From positions 95,001 through 159,000 of the forward strand of contig JAIGNY010004254.1 of NCBI GenBank assembly GCA_020152595.1: 64,000 nt of DNA. Reading direction: 5' to 3'. The translations under genes and the position numbers were made by a program. How positions within the stretch are numbered: the stretch's first letter is position 1; each line of letters opens with the position of its first letter. Below are positions 52,703 through 64,000 of the stretch, piece by piece. Below the pieces are notes generated by a model that had not been told where the DNA came from, made no database searches, and was given only the letters and a program-made list of their open reading frames with translations. The stretch comes from Chiridota heheva (taxonomy: Eukaryota; Echinodermata; Holothuroidea; Apodida; Chiridotidae).

Positions 52703-54855
52703 TTTTGTTTGTTTGATGAGGGCTTAACGGCATCACTACAGCGAGGGTCAAATTGTGCCGGAGAGGTTAGATTATTTCAGAGGTAGGATGCAATGAAAAC
52801 AGCGGGAGATTAAGAGAAACACAATAACTAAATGCCAGAAAGCTGGGATCGAGAGAGGAGGTGCATGGTTGAAAAACACAAAGTAGAGAAAGGGAGTGGG
52901 AGAGGAGGATTAAATATGGTTGTAGAGGGTAGCATGATGAAGGAAGGAAATAATTTTATCCGGAGGGTTTTTCTGGAAGAGCTTAACTATTGAGTTGTGG
53001 GGAGCCAGGGAAGCTCTGGAAAGGATGTACAGGGAGCAAGCAAGGAGAAGGTGATGGGACTGTGAGGGTGCAATGGCAATTGTTGCAGAGGGGTTGGGGA
53101 GCCAATAAGAAGGTGGGAGTGAGTGAGGTGGGTGTGATCTATTCTAAGATGGGTAATGTTAACGTCGTCGACACGGGAGAGGTTGTGGATGGTGGGTTTG
53201 ATCGAAATAGTGGGCTGGATGACATGGAGTTTGTTATCAATTTGGGAGTCCCATGAGGTTTGCCCACGGTCACAAACAAGGGAAATGATAAGCAGTTTGA
53301 TGTCAGAAAGGGTTTTGGCAAATGGAGTAGGGGGAGGTTGAGGGCAAGCTTAGCGGCTGCATCAGCCTGTCATTGCCAGGTATGCCAACATTACTGGGTA
53401 TCCATAAGAAAATACTACTTTTCCTGTAGTGGGTGGGCGAAAGGAGTTTACGGATGAGAAGGTGGGATGTGGGGTTATCCCATTTAAGATTGAGTAAAGA
53501 AGTAAGGACAGCCTTGGAGTCGGAGCAGATGGCAAAGTGGCTGAACGGAGAGTATTCGAAAAAGTTGAGGGCGAGCAGGATGGCCTTGGCCTCGGCCGAG
53601 AAGATGGACGAGTAATCGGGAAGCCTGCTACTGAGGGTGATGTCTTGAATGACGGCAGCAGCAGCTGTCTTGTCGCCTTCCTTGGAGCCATCAGCATAGA
53701 TAGGGGTGTAATTTGAGAGTTGGTCTATGATTGGGTTGTGGAGCTTGATGAAAAGGTTGGGGTGGATTTAGGTTTTGTGATGAGTGGAGATACCCAGGTG
53801 GATAGAAGGTGGGTGGCCTAGGGAGGTAAAGTGGGCCAGGAGAAGGTGCCAGGAGTGGCGGAGTTAATGCCAATATGGAGGTCTGATTTGAAACATAAGC
53901 TGAAGGGGATGGGGTTTTAGTCCTATCAAAGAGGGTGGAGAAATTGGGGTACCTAATGAGGTTGTAAAGAGGGTTGTGGGTGTTGGTGAGGACTCTAAAT
54001 GAATAGGAAAGGCTAAGCTTTCTACACTTTAGCAGAAAGGGGGTTCCTTGCCTTCAACATGAGGGCTGGTAATTAGGGAGGTCCTGTAGGCACCCATACA
54101 AAGCCTGAGGGCTTCATTTTGGTTGGTGTTGATGTGGTTGAGGTAAGAGTTGTGAGCAACACTGCAAAATTGCCGTAGTCAAACTTGGCACGAATGGTAA
54201 GCCTGAAGATTTTGAGGAGAGCATGGCGGTTCGCACTCCAAGTAGTGCTGGAGAGGAGGCGGAGAAGTTGAGGGAGCTGTTGCATTTCTGTTTAATGTTG
54301 GTTATGTGTTGCTTGTAGCAGAGCTTGGGGTCTAGAGTTAAACCCAGAAACTGAGTGTATTCAACTGCAATTGCCATTGAGCACAAAATCCAGGTTGGAG
54401 TAGAGGTTGTTGAAATAACAGAAGTGCATGCAGACTGTCTTGTCTTTGGAAAATTTAAAACCGTTATTGTTGCACCAGTCTTAGAGCCGGTTGATGCTGA
54501 GTTGGAGCCTATATTCAACAAGAGGAAAGCAAAGGAAGGAGTAGAAGATGGTAAAGTTGTCCACATAGGGCACGTTTGACGTTGGGGCCAAGGCTGTCCG
54601 CGATGTTGTTAATGCCGAGGTTGAAGAGAGTGAGGAAAAAGATGCTGCCTCAGGGGACACAGTATTCTTGGGGGTAGGGGTTGGAGATGGTGTGGCCAAA
54701 ACGAGCTTGAAACTGCCTGGGTGAGAGGAAGTTATGAATAAAGATGAGGAGGTGGCCTCTAAAGCCGATGGTGTAAATTTTGCGGATGATGAAGTATTTC
54801 CAAGTAGTGTCAAAAATAAATATCGTAATAATTCCTCCTTCTGTCCTTTTCATCC
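52703..54855 (-). mobile_element. Jockey/I-type LINE, longest copy: partial RT, RNase H, 3' tail
   Basis: Reading the minus strand: RT pieces FDTTWKYFIIRKIYTIGFRG and LSPRQFQARFGHTI, the QEYCVP..S position (PQG motif damaged), EYTQFLGLTLDPKLCYKQHI, then RNase H (ADGSKEGDKTAAAA, SAEAKAILLALNFFEYS, CSDSKAVLTSLLNLKWD) and the LRIGH C-terminus. It ends in the CAAA tail (TTTGTTTGTTTGATGAGGGC on plus). Frames shift several times, so it is inactive. 5' truncated within RT. This copy serves as reference for the short copies elsewhere in the window. Confidence 0.9.
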
Positions 54856-55286
54856 TTTAATGATGTTCATATGAGGGAAGACTCATACTTTGGTCAACCT
54901 TATCTTGGAATCTTCTGCTTTATGATAATTTTAGAAAATTATGCAAAATATGTAATATCCAATGTTTTTTATTATGAAGAAGTGCATAGGTATGTAGTTC
55001 TTTGGTACAGAATGATTATCTGAATGTCACAGTAAAAAACCAAAAATAATTAAGTGCAAAATATATTTCCCAGTGCTACAGGTTGAGCTTTTGCATTTTC
55101 TACAGGTGAGGCATGAGAAGCTCTTGGCTTCAAAGTTTATATATAAGGAAAAGGGCTACAAAAAGAATGTTCTAAAATTCAGAGAGGTATGGGAGCTATC
55201 AAAACAAAACTACAACGGTAAATACCATCGTACTTCGCATGCCAATGCAAATTGACACCCATATCATATGACCCGGCGAATTATAA
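54856..55286. other. Nothing recognised
   Basis: AT-rich sequence between the LINE and the CCCACATGGC array. Confidence 0.4.
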
Positions 55287-55885
55287 AAATGGCATTTCAC
55301 ACTAAGTCCCACATGGCATCCCATGTCCCACATGACATCCCATTCCATCCTTTGTCCCACATGGTATTCCACCATATCTCCCACCCCATGTCCCACATGA
55401 CATCCCATTCCTTGTCCCATGTGGCATTCCACCATATGTTCCACGAGGCACCCCATTCTATGAACCACATGGCATCCCACCCTATGTCCCACATGGATCC
55501 CATCCCATGTGCCAAATGACATCCTATGCAATGTCCCGCATGACATCCCATCCCATTCCACCATATCTCCCACATGGTATTCCATAATACAGTATGTCTC
55601 ACATGGCATTCTACCATGTCCCACATGGCATTCCACCATATGACCCACATGGCATCACACCCTACGTCCCACATGGATCCCATCCTACATATATGTCCCA
55701 CATTAACCCAACAATATGTACCACATGACAATCCTCTCTATGTCCCACATGGCATCCTCCCTGTGCCCCACTTGGCATCTCTCCCTATGTCCCCAATGGT
55801 ATCCCACCATATGTCCCACGTCCCACATGGCATCCTACCCCATGTCCCACATGGCATCCTACCCCATGTCCCACATGGCACCCCA
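55287..55885. repeat. Minisatellite, about 17-20 bp (ATCCCATGTCCCACATGGC)
   Basis: About 32 degenerate units of ATCCC-ATGTCCCACATGGC and TTCCACCATATGTCCCAC. The long open frames on both strands come from composition. The same unit type makes up the arrays at 29665-29915 and 63405-64000. Confidence 0.93.
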
Positions 55886-56862
55886 AGAAAAATTGTAATC
55901 CGGTGGTTCAGATTTTAATTTGTTGGTTCAGATTGATGCCGTCGGTTCAACAAGCTTTGATTCCAGGTAATTAATATTGTTTTTAGATTTCAAAGAGCAA
56001 TTTCTCAGAAAAAGGTTCGTCGGTAATAATATATTAAACATTTGTGCAATTTTGTATTTAAATACATACATTAAGACACAGAGAAATAGAGGGGAGAGAG
56101 GAGGTGGCGGGGGGTGGGGGTGGGTGTCGGAGTGCATGTGATACAGAACAGGCTCATTTTGTCGGAGTGCATGTGATACAGAACAGGCTCATTTTAAAAG
56201 TTTGACAACCATAATACAAGTTTGTAGTCAAATATAGAAACATTTTCTTATAGACAACCCAGTATTTTTCACAGAGTGACATCAACCCAACCATGTACAA
56301 ACGTAAAGAATAAAACATTACACTTCCACATTATGCCTTTTCATGATTTTGTGTTTTGCATATGGTGTATTATAGCTCTCTTTGACATGAATTTTGACTT
56401 GTATAATACATCTTCTTACTATGCATTGTGACATACGTTTTTGCCCTTCAATTGAAATGTCAATTTTGCAAGAGCATCCAGGAGCTTCGCACCATGGACC
56501 CCTACCAGGGCTTCGCCCCTGGACCCCACCAAGGGCCCTAAAGCGGACCCCTAGACCCACGCCGACAAGTCAAGCGCTTTGATTTTGTATACGGTGTATT
56601 ATAGCTCTTAAGTTGACACTAAAATTGACTTGTATAACACACCTACTTACTATGCATTGTGACATACTTTTTTTCCCTTGAAATGTTAATTTTGCGAGAA
56701 CTTCCGCGGACTTCGCCCCCTCGACCCCGGCCAGGGTCGCCTCCTGGACCCCACCAGGGGTCTTAAGCGGGCCCCTGGATCCCACACCGACAAGTCGGGT
56801 GCTTTGCGCTCGAAGTTGCACCTTCGGTGTCACATCGACTACACCACTAAATATACGTGCAC
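55873..56862. mobile_element. Second copy of the G-rich hAT-like element, inverted
   Basis: Reverse complement of 27230-28110: shares CTCCGACACCCAC-type and CCTGTTCTGTATCACATG sequence, GACATGAATTTTGACTTGTA, and the GTGGGGTCCAGG / GCGAAGC blocks twice. A 35-base segment (GTCGGAGTGCATGTGATACA...) is duplicated in tandem at 56126-56195. The CAGTGGCATAGCC ends are not found, so its termini are lost. Confidence 0.75.
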
Positions 56863-57109
56863 TATATTATGGTATTGATCTCATCTCCATGGCCTGGATT
56901 TGTCTTGCCAGTCTGCATTTAGGGTCCATGTCTTGCAGGCATGAAGGAATATTGAGGATACAAGGGATTGCATCAGTCTGACTTTGGAGTTGAGAGATGT
57001 TAAAGTTATTTACTGGCTTTCAGACTAGTCAATGCTGTTTTTGCCTATGCAATTCTGGCTAGCATTCATCAGAGACAATTGCACCTAGGCTCTTGGCATC
57101 AACTGCCAT

Positions 57110-57330
57110 TGGTCATCAATTTAGTTTCACTGCACTGGTCTCATATAATGTGTCTATGACAAAGCTACCAGCAGTCCACACAAGCAGTATAGACGAGCAG
57201 TTCCCTACAACTGTTAATGTTAGGCAAGGGTGTTTACTTTCTCCTACTCTCTTCGATAGCAATTTCTTCAAATCTAACATCTGCAACATGTCCCATCAGA
57301 TCAATTTGACAAATTTGTGGCACGAGTAAT
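57110..57330 (+). mobile_element. Reverse transcriptase fragment of another LINE
   Basis: Encodes DEQFPTTVNVRQGCLLSPTL followed by FDSNFF. VRQGCLLSPTLF is the RT domain 4 motif of many non-LTR elements, with a degenerate continuation. It differs from the GVPQGS version in the neighbouring LINEs, so it belongs to another family. Confidence 0.7.
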
Positions 57331-57423
57331 GAAACTTGCCACAAATGTTTCATTCTTTAAATACTTGATTTTGGTGTCACTGAAAATCCACTGAAATGAA
57401 TTCAATCATACCTATCAACAAAC

Positions 57424-57580
57424 ATATGTTTGTTTGATGAGGGCTTAAAGGTACCATGACAACGAGGGTCAAATTGTGCCTGATAGGTTAGATCATTCTA
57501 GAGGTAGAAAGGAAATAAAACAGGGAGAGAATGAGAGAAATACAAGAACTAAAAGTCAGAAAGCTGGGATCGAGAGAGGT
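57424..57580 (-). mobile_element. 3' end of the CAAA-tailed Jockey/I-type LINE
   Basis: TTTGTTTGATGAGGGCTTAA, GGTACCATGACAACGAGGGT, CAAATTGTGCCTGATAGGTT and on to AAGCTGGGATCGAGAGAGG match the reference copy at 52703-52860. It directly abuts the RT fragment at 57600. Confidence 0.88.
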
Positions 57581-57599
57581 GCAACACACAGGAAAAAAC

Positions 57600-58560
57600 T
57601 TGTTCTGATCAACAAACAGTTATCTGATAACTTTGATTTAAGATATGGCGTACCTCAAGGATCATGTTTGGGACCCAATTTGTTCATTCCATAGGCAAGT
57701 AAACTGTCTCAAATCATTTCTTAACATCCATGAGTCACCCATGCAGTAGCTACGCGGATGACACACAATTGTAGCTTTCTTTTCATCCTGACAACGCGCT
57801 GTCTGAAATCCATGCCGTAGAAGACATTGAGAATTGTATTACAGACATTAGAGCCTGGATGGTATCAAATAAAGTAGCAATAAATAATAGCAAATTAAAT
57901 TTCTTATCGCATCCAAAAATCAATTGTCAAAGGTCACAACAAGTAAGATCAAAGTTGGTCTATCAGATATTTAACCTCAGGATTTGTTTTGACAATGAAA
58001 TATCTATGGAAGGTCACATATGTAGAATTTGTCAAAAAGCTTTTTTTTCAGTTACACAATTTGAAGTGCATTCGCTATACTTGTACGTGAATTTGGCACT
58101 TACAATTCTTCTGTTATTGCTCACATTGACTATTGCAACTCTCTTCTATTTTGGCCTGCCTAATTTTAAATACAGAAATTACAAAAAAGGAAAAATACTG
58201 CAGCTCCACTTATACATGAAATTGGGCATGTTTCCGCAATCCTGCTATCTTCACTGGCTATCAGCTGAGTACAGGATTTAAGTTTAAAATTCTTTTACTT
58301 GTTTTCATAATTTGGCATCTAACTACCTGCAAAATATGACTAAACTAAAAGCATTGACAAAGTACAATCTTTGATCAACGAAGAATTTTTTTCTGATAGT
58401 GCCTTGGACCAAGCTTAAATCATACGGGGATATATCATTTGCTAAAGCAGGGCCGTCCTTATGGAATAGCTTGCCAATTGAAGTGATACAGTTCAACTCC
58501 TTAACTACTATTTAAAACCTTTTAAAACCATCTTTTTAAAATTGCAGTTAATTTGTTTTC
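57600..58560 (+). mobile_element. L2/CR1-like LINE fragment, decayed
   Basis: RT motifs in broken frames: LRYGVPQGSCLGPNLF, then YADDTQL (57755-57780), VEDIENCITDIRAWMVSNKV, LGVCFDNEISMEGHICRIC and, near 58250, LHWLSAEYRI with WNSLPIEV around 58465. The order is RT domains 4-7 and the C-terminus. Multiple stops and frameshifts. Confidence 0.82.
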
Positions 58561-58690
58561 ATGAATTTTCAACCAACAGTACTATTATTTTAATTTGTTA
58601 TATTTACATTTCTTGTAAAAGTTCTTTTTCACTATTCATTTGTTTTCGTACGATGATTATAAATTTTACCCTTTACTAATTTTACTTTAA

Positions 58691-58905
58691 AGGAGCACTA
58701 GATCGTTTTTGTGAATTTCACAGATATATCATCCACAACAGATCGACAAACTTCATGCCTCTATAGCCCACAGACGACGTGAAAGCAAAGGTTATTTAAA
58801 TATTCATATTAACCAGAAAATTCTCATACCGTTGCGTACTAGATAAGCATTTGACTTTCGGGGGACCCCCTTAAAATACGACATCACTTTCGGTCTAGTG
58901 CTTCT
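58691..58905. mobile_element. MITE with TTAA target duplication, 215 bp
   Basis: Flanked by TTAA at 58687-58690 and 58906-58909. Ends AGGAGCACTAGATCG and CGGTCTAGTGCTTCT are inverted repeats at 13 of 15 positions. TTAA duplication fits the Kolobok or piggyBac groups. The AGRRG-type start resembles the end of the element at 19509-21891 but the sequence is otherwise different. Confidence 0.85.
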
Positions 58906-59217
58906 TTAATTTCACTATTTTTGTACAGCATCAGTGATTATTCATATAGATTTTGCAGCTTCATCAATTAAAAACTTATTATTAAGAGTTAAGTATAGTT
59001 CTTCTTTGAAGTCCTCCACCATTCAAATAGATCATGTTATGGTTGATATTTTATAATGCTACATCTACATGTCCATATACTTAAAGTATAATTACTACAA
59101 CAAGAAACGCCGTACAGCATACACTTCCTTATAAAGGTGATTCAGCTGATGTCATGAGGTCACATGATTGTTTCTATAGCCATTTTGTCGGATAATCCAC
59201 TGTCGTCTGCTGCACAT

Positions 59218-60553
59218 ATTTAGCGATATTATGTTAAATATGGACAAACAACGATGCACACTCTTGTTATTTTTGGATCTGAGTGCGGCATTTGATACCG
59301 TAAACCACAGCACTTTCCTCAACACACTTCACTCTCAGTTTGGAATTGCTAGTGACATCCAAGAATGGCCCATATCCTATCTATCGTCTACAAAGCAACA
59401 TGTTTTTGTTCAAGGTACTAGATCCAAAAACTTCCCGTTGGACTGTGGCGTACATCAAGGCAGCTGCTTGGGTCTCATATTATTCTTGGGTTATGTTTCT
59501 CAACTCTTCAGTATTGTGTCAAAGCATATCCCACAAGCCCATAGCTATGCTGATGATACTCAGCTTCACTGCTCATTCACTGCCGGCTCAATCTCAGAGA
59601 AAGAGGCAGTCGGGGCAATGCAATATCTTATTGATGAAATAAGGTCTTGGATGGTCAAGAATAATCTCATGATTAATGACTCCAAGACTGAATTTCTTCT
59701 AATTGGCACTCGTCAGCAATTAGCTAAAGCTGGAGTCCGATCCATCGAAGTTGGTGATGCTGTAATAAAACCATCTGTTAGTGTACAAAATTTGGGTGTT
59801 TATTTGGACAATCACATGTCTATGAATATTCATATTGGGAAAGTTTGTTCCAAAGCTTATCACGGTCTTTATACCATTCGTCAGATTGCCAAATATCTTA
59901 ATGTAGATTCCATGAAAACCCTTATTAATGCTTTTGTTTTAAGTCACATCGATTGTAATTCACTTCTTGTTGAGACTACCGGATTATCAACTTTCCAGAA
60001 TTCAAAGAATACTTAATGGTGCTGCTCGGTTGATTTTCAGACTACCAACATTTTCTCACAATAATGCTGTTTTGAAGTCCCTTCACTGGTTACCAGTCAA
60101 ACAAAGAATTGATAATAAAATTATTTTACAAATTTTCAAGTGCATTAAAGACCTTGCTCCAAATTATTTATGTGAAATGGTAGTTGAAAAACCATCCCGC
60201 TATGACTTTCGTTTCAAGTCCTAATTTGTTCCCCGCATTAAGCATAAAACTCTTGGCGAAAGGGCCTTTGCTTATAAAGGTCCTTAGTTGTGGAATTCAC
60301 TCCAACTGAACTCAAATGTATTGATACTGTATCCCTGACCTCCTTCAAATCTAAGCTTGAAACTTTTTTGTTTAAAAAGACATTAATCTAATGTGCAGCT
60401 TGATCCATTGTATTTCTATTTATGTTGTCATTTCTGTATTCTTATTTTTGTTTTCGTATCTAATTTCCTTGTATGTAAATCGCTTTTGAATGTTTTTACA
60501 AAATTAGCGCTATATACATTTATGTATTATTATTATCATTATTATTATTATTA

Positions 60554-60617
<64 letters not shown>
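59218..60617 (+). mobile_element. L2/CR1-like LINE, RT to 3' end, 5' truncated
   Basis: Best preserved retroelement here. A frame open from 59231 to 60016 encodes FLDLSAAFDTVNH, CGVHQGSCLG (PQG changed to HQG), HSYADDTQLHCSF with the catalytic YADD, IRSWMVKNNLMINDSKTEFL and LGVYLDNHMSMNIHI. After a frameshift near 59985 it continues LPDYQLSRIQRILNGAARLI, LKSLHWLPVKQRIDNKI and DLAPNYL. A stop and further shift precede LWNSLQ. The 3' end has TTAGCGCTATATACATTTAT followed by ATT repeats (60527-60617), typical of L2-type LINEs. Confidence 0.92.
60527..60617. repeat. ATT microsatellite forming the LINE 3' terminus
   Basis: About 30 ATT units with two ATC interruptions, directly after the LINE 3' sequence GCGCTATATACATTTATGT. 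Confidence 0.95.
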
Positions 60618-60618
<1 letters not shown>

Positions 60619-60623
60619 ATTAG

Positions 60624-62917
60624 ACTTACATACGTTTGCATGTTGTCTATATGAGATTATTTTTTAAAGATAATTATGCCGGAATCTTGCTGTAGTAGAT
60701 GTGTGCGGGGGAATAAAAAGACATTTTCTCAATTTTCATCTGATCCGCTGATCGACGTTCAAAGTCGGTTTCTGCTGTGCGACGCGACGGCTTCAACCTA
60801 CGGTTCACACTAGGATTTGCAGTGGGCACTTATATCTGGTATGTAGGCTTTTTCCAAGTATAACGAATAATCAGCTGGCATTAACGTTAAAGCTACTCTT
60901 CGTATGCCCAGTGAAAATATCAAACTTAAGGGAAATATGAAGTAAAATCAGAAGCGAACAAAAAAATTGCAAGTAGTAAAATTCGTTTAACTGGTACTGG
61001 TAGGCTAGCATGTAGTATGTTTTGTTGTATGTGTGATGTGACTTGAGCTGTGTGAAGACGCGTGAAGCGCGACGACGCTGCCCTGCCAAATGGGGTCCAG
61101 TTAAGTTGGACTTACGTGATGAAATCCCTCTATAAGTAGTACATGCTCATATTTTATACTTTACAACAGTGTTTTCATGTTTCCTACATAATTTTACAAA
61201 TTGTAAAATGCAAATTTCTCTTAAAGATTCTTTAGTAAATCAATAAAGTAACTATATTCCTGAAAGCTAAAAAATAAAAGCAAACCAAAGCAAAGCAAAT
61301 TAAAAATCTCTACTTAAAGAAATCACAAAAATACATTTCCCACAATAGTTTTCTGGTAAATTATAACTTTTGATCTAGGCTATTATCATAAATTCAAATT
61401 CCCTTGAGAATTTTACAAACACCTTATAGCCAGCAAAGACTAGTTCCCCCATGCTAGATATAATCATAGAGCTTCCAGCTCTTTAATATAACAAAACCAG
61501 GGAAATGGAGATTCCACAGAACCCATCCTGAAACACTACTTCACCTTTTGGGGAAAATTCACACTCTAGGCAAGTTCATCCCAGCCCTAGTACCCATCAG
61601 CTGAATTCAAGTTTGTATATTTACAAAGAAAAAGATTCAATCAATCTCTTCCTGTCTTATTAGATATTTCTTCTGGTCTTATTCGATACTCAGAAATTCC
61701 TGGTGTATTTTATCCCTGTTCGGGTTGAACATTTAGACAACCAAATGGGAAGCTGATGGGCAAACAATAACAACAAGATTTTGTTTGGAAAAGACAAACA
61801 TGTCAGGTACAAGATTGCATATCATCAAGTATCTGGCATTTGCACTTTCCCTCCGAGTACATGTCACACCTCACAATAAGCCAACAAGCACACAATAGAT
61901 GTCAAAAAGACACACACTGTATAATTATTCATGAAGTGATTTCAACTAAAAAAATATTCAAGTTTAAAGCTTTCAGGGATTCACACCTGGTTTCATATCT
62001 CTCAAAAGTTGAATATTTTCTCCCAATTTTAATCTTTATAATGAATCTGTTCAGTAAGTAGAACCAGCACATCAATAATGTTAGAGCTCAATTTTATCAC
62101 AAAAATGTTCAAAAGAGTAGTAAAGATGACATCTAAGGAAGATGAAATGGGGTTTTTGCATAAGAAAATATATATTTATGGTCTACGGTCATTTAATATT
62201 ACTTCATATAAGGCAATTAATTCTTTGCAATGTTCCAATTTGTTATACTCTAACATTTTACATCCTTTCGTTCAATTAGTTTGTTTGATAATGCACCAAT
62301 CATGGGTATCTAAACAATGAGCAAGGCACACGTGTCTACTTTATGAGGCCATACCCCCAATCCAAAAGACCCAAGTTATTTTGCATTAAAACGTATGTGT
62401 AAATTCAGCTGGAGGCATACATCCAAAATTTGACTGAATTTTTTTCACTTAAGTGATTTTCTACATGTAGCTTATGTGTTAGCTAAAAATGTTATATTCC
62501 CTCCAGAAAAGGAAAACCTTTGAAAAAAATAGAACTGTCAGAAGGACAGCATGCTTTACCATTTGAAAAATGCCATAATTCGTGGAGGAACAGGGGGACA
62601 TGTCCTCCCCCCCCCCCTTCCCTCCAATTATCTGCAGAATTTAACAAATCTAGTACATTTTAGGGGAAATTTGCGTATTGTCCCCCCACTTTTTGGATAA
62701 AAGGCCAGGTCTCCCAACATTTTGGATAAGAGACCATGTCTCCCCACTTTCCAGATGAGAAATACAGCCCTGCATTTGAAGCTAGCATACCTAGAGAAAA
62801 GGCCCATTGAGGGATCTACATGCAGTAATGGGGCTAGCAGGGGCAGTTAAATTCAAATTACCTGAGCTTTGAAGGATGCACTTACCTTTTCCTTGCACTT
62901 ACCTTTACCTTTAAGAT
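60624..62917. other. No convincing gene
   Basis: A GC-richer patch at 60676-60810 holds a 44-codon frame beginning MPESCCSRCVRGNKK and a basic region, loosely like the start of a THAP domain. Elsewhere there are poly-C (62606-62618) and short repeated AAGGCCAGGTCTCCC / AGAGACCATGTCTCCC blocks near 62700-62740. No splice-supported exon. Confidence 0.35.
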
Positions 62918-64000
62918 TTTCACAACATTTTACTACAAGCCTCAAAATATCTTGGGAGTAATCCCAGATATTTTAAGACAAAATAAAGCTCATGGTTACT
63001 ACCTCACCCAGTAACTCAGAAAACAAATGAAATCACTCTTTATAAGAGAAACACCTCTTTTAGTTATATTCATTGAACTAAACAGAAAGGAAAGGCCCTG
63101 TGGCATGATGCAATCAAACCATTCTTAAAAGTGGAAAAACTTTTGTGTTAGTTTTCAATATTTCAGTTTCTAACCCCGCCCAAACACCTACCCTCTTCAA
63201 CCCCCACACATTGCTAGACCTAGATGGATTGTAATCTGCAGCTTCCAATTTAAAAAAAAAACATATATGGCAAGCAGCATCAAAAGTGTGCAAATGTAAA
63301 GCAACATTAAAGCAAAGTATGTGAAACAATATTGCTTAAAATGCATGACAAACTAGACATGCAAATGATACACATCCCTTCGCTGCTGATAACGCACCTT
63401 CCACCCTGTCCCACATGCCATGCCAATCTCTGTCCTACATGCCATCCCACATGCTACGTACTACATGAAATCACACCTGAAATTCAGATCTGCCATTCCA
63501 CAAAAAGACTCGCATGCCATCACAACAGAAATCCAGATGACGCTCCACCACATGCCATTTCACCCTGTCCCACATACCAACCCACTCTGTTCAACATGCC
63601 CTCCACTTTCTGTCCCACATGACATCCAATTTTCTGTCCAACATGCCATCCCACACTGTCCCACATGACCTTCCACTCTCATACCAATTCTTCCATCTAC
63701 CAATCATCATGTCATTTTAATATACAGAAACATTCCAGATTACACCCCACCACATAATATTTCACCACATGTCCGTTAAAGATATACTCAAATTGATATA
63801 AATCAGATCGGGATGTCCAAATGCCATACCTCTTGATCACATACATTATGTCACCCAGTCCCACATGCCATCCCTCCCTGTGCCATCCTACCCTGTTGCA
63901 CATGCCATCACACCCTGTCCTACAGGCCATTCCATCATATCCCACATGGCTGTCCCATATACCATTCCACCTGAAATTTCATTACATGCCATCCTGTCCC
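62918..64000. repeat. Dispersed repeat with CCCACATGCC array, copy 2
   Basis: Related to 29276-29915: TTTTCACAACATTTTACTAC, CAGTAACTCAGAAAACAAAT, GGCAAGCAGCATCAAAA, TATGTGAAACAATATTGCTT and ATGACAAACTAG, then CCCACATGCCATCCCAC-type units from 63405 to the window end. It runs out of the window, so its right limit is unknown. Confidence 0.82.

Noticed and set aside
55199-55918. Overlapping open frames of over 110 codons on both strands
   Set aside because: They come from the CCCACATGGC tandem array, which lacks stops by composition. Nothing resembling a domain is present.

Overview
The window is animal nuclear DNA: AT-rich, with long introns, many tandem arrays, and degraded non-LTR retrotransposons and DNA transposons. 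It carries one recognisable host gene. On the minus strand, 26 exons between 964 and 41382 encode the motor, lever arm and first tail region of an unconventional myosin of class XV (MYO15). The phylum cannot be fixed from the sequence. An invertebrate metazoan is my inference, because the retroelements and transposons are of types common in such genomes and the gene lacks vertebrate-like compact context.

MYO15 runs right to left: SH3-like N-terminal piece (41278-41382), motor domain with P-loop, switch I, switch II and relay (38047 down to 14776), three IQ motifs (13909-14169), a short charged helix (12640-12862), MyTH4 (9777 down to 5832), the MYO15-specific GHDYVLDL segment (5108-5313), a proline-rich exon (3780-3992), and the GLDEYVRELFEPVF exon (964-1202). 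The gene is incomplete: the SH3, second MyTH4 and FERM exons should lie beyond base 1, and at least one 5' exon should lie above 41382. Almost every junction has GT/AG sites and matching phase. Three exons carry single-base frameshifts in homopolymers (near 25462, 5992 and 5265) that look like consensus errors or recent lesions.

The introns are filled with locally private minisatellites, often touching the exons. Two of them (380-985 and 18115-18530) were seeded from a 5' splice site. Other intronic material includes a 2.4-kb Kolobok-like (TTAA, THAP-domain) transposon at 19509-21891, a G-rich hAT-like element inserted in a tRNA-like SINE at 27201-28162, and several 3' ends of a Jockey/I-type LINE with RNase H and a CAAA tail.

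Right of 41.4 kb there is no convincing host exon. That region holds long TA and GAA/AAT microsatellites, hAT MITEs with target-site duplications, foldback sequences, a 33-bp array that keeps an open frame, a 2.15-kb Jockey/I-type LINE copy, three RT-bearing L2/CR1-like or related LINE fragments, a TTAA-flanked MITE, and arrays of CCCACATGGCATCCCA-type repeats.
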